Origin: Enoplolaimus lenunculus
Lineage: Eukaryota > Nematoda > Enoplea > Enoplida > Thoracostomopsidae
Assembly (NCBI GenBank): GCA_030248215.1
Contig: JASANG010002782.1
Location: 37,937 to 101,936, forward strand
DNA: 64,000 bases
Direction of reading: 5' to 3'
The notes beneath the pieces are model-generated. The model was not told the origin of the DNA, ran no database searches, and saw only the letters and a list, made by a program, of their open reading frames with translations. Below, piece by piece: positions 56,456 through 64,000 of the stretch. The position numbers and the translations under genes are program-made. The stretch's first letter is position 1. Each line of letters begins with the position of its first letter.

Positions 56456-56699
56456 AAATACGCAAGGAAAACCCATTCACGCAAGATTAAATATACCCTA
56501 CCCTCGAATTGAAAACGAGTCATCTTTATGGCATACCTGAGAAATGAAATTTTTACTTAAATCGTTTTTACTTGCTTTATTTTCAATAAAATAATCTCTT
56601 GCAGACACTGGTGTTACAACTGAGCGATTTTATACCAATTTTGGAGCAGTATATACTTTTGGTAAACCTACGTTCACTACAGTATTTGATTCATTGCTT

Positions 56700-59600
56700 T
56701 AAGTGCAATTATTACAGGATACGGTCAACGGGTAGTTCTGCGGGCAAATCTGAGTTCTATCCCTCACCAGGTGTTCTGGCTGTGGACCTACTAATAGTAC
56801 GCTGACGTGTCTAGTGTATGAAAGTCCCTCAGGCGTGGTAAAAGCTTCCGAAAGGTAACAGAAATTTCTTCGTACGCCAATTAACTTATTTAGTGCTAGG
56901 CTCCCGCAAAGTTGCCGTTGAATGCCCTGTAATTCGTTTAGATTTGGCTTTTTAGACACTCTGTTTGAGATTTAGGCTTGATTTAGCCTGGGTTGGTTCA
57001 AAAGTCGCCAGGAACAGTGAACAGATCCTTGGGTCTTTTTATTCAACTGATCAAGAGAATGGATGTTTACGTCAGTACTCAGCAAATTTGAGTTTCCGGG
57101 TTAAAATTCAAGGTCCTGAATGATAAGAAATCATGGGTCTTATTCTTGACAAAATGAAATTTTTCTAAACTCTGTCCCAAGAAGGTGACAACTCCTGGGA
57201 GGAGCATCCAAACCTGGCAACACACCTCGTAAGTAAATCCTGGCGATCTTAAACGCAACTTAGGTGCGGACCTATGTAGAACCATACCACATATGTAGGC
57301 TATAACAATGGTGCTAAACTACGCACTTGTCGGGCAGTCTATGCATAAGCTTGCACACAAGCATGCTATATATACTAGCTATAACTGATGGGCGAGATAC
57401 TATTGACTATCTGGGGTCCACCCTTGCTATAGCTTCCTGCGCGTCGGCTTCGTTCAGGGAGTGGTGCCATGGTAGGGTTTGAGTCTGTTTGTGAGCGACC
57501 ACACAAGGCTCATCGAGTTGCGATAACTCGCGTTGAGTTAAATTCCAAATCAAAGCTTGTCTTTACAGTTTATTGTGTAACAAAAGACAAAGCCAATTCA
57601 CAATACCTTAAATTCTGTGTTGGAAATCTAAACTTAAAGACAAATGCCGATTGATCCTATGAAGTTGTAGTCGAAAGTTAGTTTTAATTAGCTTAACAAA
57701 GCGATTAGCAACATTAGAATAGCTAAAAACAAGAAAACTTTCTTAATTGATTATTACGTTAGCTTCCCGCTAGGTACGGAATGGACTGGCCACCTTACCA
57801 ACAAGAAATACTTTTCTGAGTTGGGATCTTTTACCTTTCCTGCGGCGTTACTATTATTATGGCCGTACTTAACCCGCTATCCTAGTTCCATTGAATGCCC
57901 CTCAAATATTTCCTATGCCGTAAGCATACGTGGATACTGCGTTAAGGTAATTCCCAATTTCAACAAAAGTTAAGGAACATCCGAGAGTAGAACAGACGGA
58001 ACCACTAATAAGTTTTGACGGCAGCAGAGGATTTGAAATTGAAGATTTCTTGGGGCTGAGTTGGCATTTTGCCCCGATTCTTTTTAGAACATGCAAAGAA
58101 GAATTTTTTAAATTTTCCAGCTGTTATGCGCGCAACCACGGGGAAAGTTAGGAAATCCACCCGTAGATTTCGATTACCGAGTTGACACACAAGTTTCCGT
58201 GAGCTTGAAAGACCCGGTTTAAACTTTGCTGCATTGTGGAGAAACTGATTGTTTGAGATCCTAGTCCCGATATTGTATGTCCGTACTGATACAGTTCATA
58301 ATGGCTGGAAGTCAACGAGGGTCGGGATTTAACCCAGTTTATGGGAATTTTGAGTTACTTGTTATCCTAAGGACTGCTTAACTTCGCGGGTTCATTAGAT
58401 TCAAAACAAAAAGCAGCTCTTTTGTAGAAATTCGCACAACAATTAAACGTTGTCTTGGGCTGGAGTGGCTGATTATCTCGCTGACTACTAACAATTTGAA
58501 CCATATCGTCGTTAAAAGTGCACTAAATTTTTTGGAAATCTGCGTCCTATCTGCGAGAGCCAAGCCTCATTTAAGCGAGAAATAACTCAAAACTCCTAAA
58601 TCTTAACGCGAGGTCTAAGGTTGAGCGAAACTAATAGGAAACTCCACGGTTCGCGACTAAAACCAAAACTGAAATGATTTTCAGTCCGGGTGACGGGGGA
58701 GGGTAGTAATTTTTCCACTACTGCCTCCCCGATTTCCATTGGCTGCACGCATCCATTAAGTTAATCCGTCCATGCGTCCATGCGTGCTAAAACTACATTC
58801 CCTGATTGGTTGAATCTTGGATCGAAAATCACAACTACAGTAATCTTACAGTAGAATGGACAACCTCTACGAATCAAAACTCGCTGCCAATATTAAGGTA
58901 TACAACCGGAAAGCTAATTATTACGGAGATAAGGGGTAGCTTGGGCTCCAAAATGGTGAGACAAATTTTACATTTTAACCAGTTGATAATGGTGACCAGT
59001 CCGGCAGTAAATAAAAGTTAACTTATCATACGATTAATTGTAATATCTCCACTGATAAGGAAGCTTGAGATAAGCTTAACGACGTAGCTTACTCTACTCA
59101 ATCGCCTATAGCCCTTCGGTCATTCGCAAAAAATATAAAAGAATGATAATAAATAAATGAACGTCGGCTGCCCATTAGGGATGTATTGGTCTCAACGGTA
59201 CCGTCTGGTTTTGATTCTGGGGAAGCAATCAAGCGGGACATTCAGGAAAGGCATGTACGGGATAAAGTAGTTTTAGAACGGCTACAGGTGGCGATTGGAA
59301 ATTGGTACAGGCACAGGAACAAAAGGCATAGGCGAAGAAAGGAGAAGCGGAGAATGTGTAGGAAAAGCAGGAGAAGGGAGAAAAGTTGAAGTCGGAATTT
59401 TGGAAGGAACTTGAGGCCCTGAAACGAAGGCCAGTAGAGGCGAACAATGAACAAAAGACGAGCACCGTAAAACATGGGGATAAACCGCATGCACCCAGAT
59501 ATATCCAGGTGCTTGCATGATCAGGCGAATTTAAATGGAAGTTTGTCCCGAGGCAGTGCAAGGCGTCCAGGAGATAGGACGCGCCGGGCCTCCGGGCCAA

Positions 59601-62090
59601 GGCTATCTACGACCGGTAGCAGGGTCGGTGGTAAGTCGAATATGTCCTAGGTAGGGGAATCCGGTGTATCGTGCGGCGGCGATACAGACGCACGTTACAG
59701 CGGGCATGAGCATCCAAGGGACGGCTGTTAGTCCGCCCGCTGTTAGAGGGTACGGCCACAGCTGCGACAAATGTGGGGCGAGCGGTACTCAGTGCGTCCA
59801 GGTGGTCAGAAGGGACAACCGCGTATTAATGACGATTGGCGGTTTAATAATTGACAGTAGGTGGAGAATGTACGGCAGCAGCTACGAGAAAGCCGTCAAT
59901 TGGAACAACAGAAACAGCAACTGCAACGGGGGTCGCAGTCGCAGAGGCAGAGATATGATCAATATACGCAGGAACAGTTGGAAGTGTATTATTCGTCGGT
60001 TCCAACGACAATGAGGCGGCGAAATTTTTAATTGAACATTTCGCAATATGGGGGGCTATTGGTCTTTCAAAGTTAGGTCATTTGGGGGTGTTTGTTGTGG
60101 TGCGGACTTCTTTATTTTGTACTATACGGCAAAATAAAGTATAAAAAAATAAAAATTATTGTTATTATTGTTACGTGTTATTTGTTTGTTACTTGCTGTT
60201 ATTAAAAATGTGGTTATACACTTTAAAACGACGTTCAAAAAAGGCGGGAGTAATACGGCCATAAAATTGGGTTCGATGTCAGGGTCGGCATCTGTGCCGA
60301 AGGAGAGATGTAAGTAGCTGTGCCACTCAACCAAATTTCAAACTAAAAACTAAAATACAAACTAAAACCAAATCCTTAAACCACACCTAATGGAGACCCT
60401 GGCTTCACCTAGTCTCTCTTAGAACTTAAATTATGATTAGGCTTTGCTATAATGCGGTTAGAACATGGCGGCTATGTCCGCAATGTAAACTTACCTGGGG
60501 ACTTTCACGGCCGCTAAATAGTTTTGGAATTGTTGTTCTTGCTGCTATGTAGGTTTTAGAGGTGTGTCGCCGAGGGTGGCGGACACTCACTTTTTGGTGT
60601 CGGTTGACATGCAAATAGGGTCGAGATACGTATGGGGTAGCCAGGACTGGTATTCAGTCTTGACTGTGGATCTAGACAAAACGGTTGCATATTTTAAGTT
60701 TCTTTTTACGGCTTGCTACTTTGGACGGTTGTTGCGAAACTAAAGGGTTTGAATCAATAAGCGCATTTGAAAGTTATTGAATCTGATAGTGCCACGGAAG
60801 TCTAATGTGAAAGAAAGCAGCAGCGCGTGAATTTACCTAGGTTGCGCATAGCGCGTTTAGAAGTTGGCAGCACGGGGTACTGTGGTTTTATGGAGTAATT
60901 TTGGAAAACTCAGGAGATACCGGTGAAACGCGGTTAGTAACTTTAACGGGGTTAGTTTTACTACTCTGTAAGGATATTGACCATTGTAACGGTGTTAGTC
61001 TGGTCGGACAATTGGTGTAATTCTAACGTTGTTAGAATACATAGCTCTTGGAAAAACTTAGGAAAATTACAGGAAATCTTGGCGGTGTAGACTTGTGTCT
61101 AGAACGAACAGAATCTAGGCGTAAGCACACACGACGGCTTGAAAAGGCTACGCCAAATAGGACATATAAAGCGTGTTGTAATTGTATGTATTTTTATAAT
61201 CGGTGTTATAATGGTAATTGGGTGGAGCATTAAACATTAACTCGGCCGCGTTACTGATCAGAGCGATAAGCTTGCATCGGAAAAGAACAATACGGAGTTC
61301 AGATTTAGGATTGCATCAAACTAATAGATCACGAACTTCTCACACTGTATTGCATCACCGGCGGCCGCAGCACAGGATGATGGGGCTCCTAGTAAAACGA
61401 TACGGAAAATGCATGAGGATCCGTTGCCTTCTGTTATGGAGGTGGGAAATCTACCTGTTATAGCTAATGTATGGAAAGAGGCAGATGAGCTGCGTCTGGG
61501 GGGACAAAGGATCATGTCAGTATCTAATAGGGGAAGTAATGTATTGAAGATGGAGGTATCTGAAGCTGAACCTACATCATCAGGAGGGCAAATGCCGTCT
61601 AGTTCGTCGAGGCGGGGGGCGTCAACTGCGACGTTACCTGCCGGAAAGGCAAACGGCAGAAAAAATGAAAAAGCGAAAAGGGGTAGTAGATGTAAATGTG
61701 GATAACTAGAGTCCGGCGGTAAACGGTGCACGGTTGTCTATAATTAGTGAAGAGGAAAATATCGAATTGCAACCGTGTCGGACGGAAGCGGAGAATGTTG
61801 CCGCTTACGTCCGGATAATCCGGGTATGCCGGAGACGGTAAAAACGGGTAACGGTAAAGGGAAAAGACAATCTACGATAACAGAGCATCATCCGGCGGTA
61901 CCTAGAGGGGTTGAACGTCTTTCGACTCAAGGGGCAGCGCAACAAGTGATCCCAGCGGGAAATTATATTCCGGCTATATCGAAAGACGTTGATCCGGTTT
62001 CGAGCCAGGGTGAGAAATAGAAGTGAAGAAAAGATGAGGAAAGGCTGCTGGCTGAGCCGAAGAGAGATGAGCCACCTTCGACACAGGACG
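56700..62090. other. GC-shifted block without local MITEs, unclassified
   Basis: About 5.4 kb contains none of the A, B, C, D, E or P repeats that occur every few hundred bases elsewhere, and its right part (59.2-62.05 kb) is more G-rich on the plus strand. Short open frames at 59664-60014, 61409-61705 and 61775-62020 have protein-like composition (basic, Q/S/G-rich, a Cys pair) but no domain I recognise. It may be an old mobile element, in which case it is a broken fossil; the family cannot be named. A host gene fragment is the alternative. Confidence 0.4.
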
Positions 62091-62095
62091 CGACC

Positions 62096-64000
62096 TCGGA
62101 AATGATATTTAGTAGAATTTTGAAACTTCATATGATATTCACATAAATGTCTCGCAGTATCACATAACAAATGGCAATTTGTATATGATGATCGCTTGAG
62201 ATCGGTGATTTGTAAGTCAATATCATGTGTCATTCACATTTTGCCTGTATAACCGCTATTCACATTACAAAATTTTACGTTGACGACGAATCAACCTGGA
62301 CAAAACGTGTTTCAAGTTGCCCCATTTATAACGTGAACGCCGCATAAGCGCCGATTTCGCCTATTCAGATAGCGCTTCTGCATATTTCAAAACAGTTTCG
62401 CCCGGCCGTTTCATCTGTCCGCTGTAAAATTCGCTGAGAAAAAGTTTGCGATCTTCGCTTATTTTGTAAATTTATTATGCGGGGTTCACGTTGTAACCGG
62501 GGCACCTCTGAACACATTTTGTCCTTGTTGGCTCGACATATCATAAAATAATGTGATTTGAATAGCGGTTATGTAGACAAAATGTGAATGCCACATGACA
62601 TTGGCTTAAAAGTCCTTGATTTCCAGTAATTATCGTATACAAATAGCCATATTTGACATGATACCACGGGAAATTTATACGAATATCAATGATATTCCGA
62701 AATTTTACCAAATATCACATATGATACAGGAGAATGTTTTTATGCGCAGTAATAATATAATGAAAAGTCAAATAATGTAGCGTTAAGTAATTTTGAACAC
62801 TAAATTAGTTTTTTCTGTTTCTGGCGGAAATTTTGTCTAACTGTAAGTACAAATAACTCAAACTTCAAATTTCAGTATAATGGTATTCTACAGGACATTC
62901 AAAGCTAGTTTACCACAACCTTGCAGACATTTCCAACACATCATCCGACGAGCAGATAAAATGTCACCTGTTATTGCAACAGGTTCAAAACGTGTTCCAG
63001 GTTTCACCAGTTATAACGTGAAACCCGCATTAGATACCACTAACTTCTTTCAAAACAATTGCATTATATTCAATGTCCAAGCCTCTGCTTCCATTTTGGT
63101 TGGCAATCAACTTGAGGCGTCATAATGCGGGGTTCACGTTATAACCGGGTCAGGGGGAACGCGTTTTGTCTCTATTACAATTGCGGCTAACATATTGTCT
63201 TCTAGTTTATTCGCTATCAAATTCAAAAAATTTGAATTGTCTTCTATCTTGATGGGACATCTACAATTTGTACTGCAGTATCATATGATATGTTTGAAAA
63301 TGTCTGCAAAGTTGTGGAAAACTAGGTTGCCTGTCCTATAAAGTGTAACATGATACTAGAATTTGAAATTTGAATTGTTTGTATTTATAAATGTTTTTGA
63401 CAGAAACATAACCGTAGAAGCAAATTCAGCGTTCGAAAGCATTTAAACTTTTTATTTTTTTATTGGTGAGTACAAATTACGTTGTCCTGCATAGTATCAT
63501 GTGATATTTAATGGAATTTTGGAATATCATGTGATATTTCAAAAGCAGATTATAAACCATTGTTAGCAAAGATTAACCCTCTTAGACTGCGAGGTGACTT
63601 TTGGCTGTTTGAACGTTTTCAATTTTTCTGCATAAATGTCGTATGACACTGGCGAACTCTCAGAAGCAATTATGGGACATCCACGTTATACTGCATGTGC
63701 TACTGCAAAAAAATGTCTGAGTCTAAGTAAGGTCCGACGTCGTTTTAACACGCTGTATTACGAGACCACTTTAAAATCCGGTAGTACCTAATGGGGGGTT
63801 CACGTTATAACCTGGCAGGCGGGACACGGTTTGTCTCATGTTGATTCGACGCCAACGTTAAAATTCGGGATCTTATATCGGGTCGACAGACAAAACTCGA
63901 ATGTCATATGACATTAGCTTACAGTGTACAAGGGATGGTATGTCACGTGATACCGTGATACTGTGGGACATTTGTGCGAATATCATATGATATTTCAAAA
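62096..64000. repeat. Cluster of fold-back elements (family L)
   Basis: At least three units, near 62096-62735, 62860-63390 and 63480-64000 (cut by the window end). Each has inverted arms meeting near GTTATAACGTGAACCCCGC and GCGGGGTTCACGTTATAACC, separated by a 100-bp spacer. Arms contain ATCATATGATAT palindromes and AAAACGTGTT words. The arm ATTCAAATTTCAAATTCTAG marks the outer end, as in the solitary copy at 15112. Confidence 0.78.

Noticed and set aside
56599-56660. Possible exon TLVLQLSDFIPILEQYILL after a CTTGCAG acceptor
   Set aside because: Splice-like signals are present, but no partner exon, domain or phase match could be found.
59229-59600. 123-aa minus-strand frame with many Ser, Phe and Cys
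   Set aside because: It is the complement of a purine-rich stretch; composition explains it and no domain is visible.

Overview
The window is nuclear DNA of a nematode. Four protein-coding genes can be assembled exon by exon with consistent GT-AG phases: a ZP-domain cuticlin-type protein, an ERp72-type protein disulfide isomerase, a geminin and a cuticle collagen with the nematode N-terminal domain. The cuticlin and the cuticle collagen are nematode-specific types, and the nematode telomere motif TTAGGC is scattered through the repeats. Introns are long (up to about 3 kb) and crowded with mobile elements. I cannot name the species; repeat-rich introns of this size would fit an early-branching (enoplean-like) nematode, but that is inference.

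Layout: 1-9547 gene-free and repeat-rich; 9548-17155 (+) cuticlin, 7 exons, 398 aa; 17156-20679 convergent intergenic; 36940-20680 (-) PDIA4/ERp72, 14 exons, about 640 aa; 36941-42681 divergent intergenic; 42682-46947 (+) geminin, 4 exons, 170 aa; 46948-51685 intergenic; 51686-55756 (+) cuticle collagen, 5 exons, 282 aa; 55757-64000 gene-free, made of a GC-shifted block of unknown origin (about 56.7-62.1 kb) and a cluster of fold-back repeats (62.1-64.0 kb).

The genes form no operon. Three fit one theme, secreted matrix: cuticlin and collagen are cuticle components and ERp72 folds disulfide proteins in the ER. Geminin is a nuclear replication-licensing inhibitor.

The most unusual content is the repeat landscape. 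A TIR family with 8-bp target duplications carries runs of the telomeric hexamer TTAGGC in its core (more than 20 copies). A second family has piggyBac-like TTAA/CCCT ends around a tRNA-like body. Several TA-flanked (mariner-type) and 8-bp-flanked (hAT-type) MITEs are nested up to three deep, which gives a readable insertion order. The ERp72 gene keeps both cysteines in all three active sites but has replaced the canonical inner residues in each, and one of its exons lacks an AG acceptor next to a repeat insertion.
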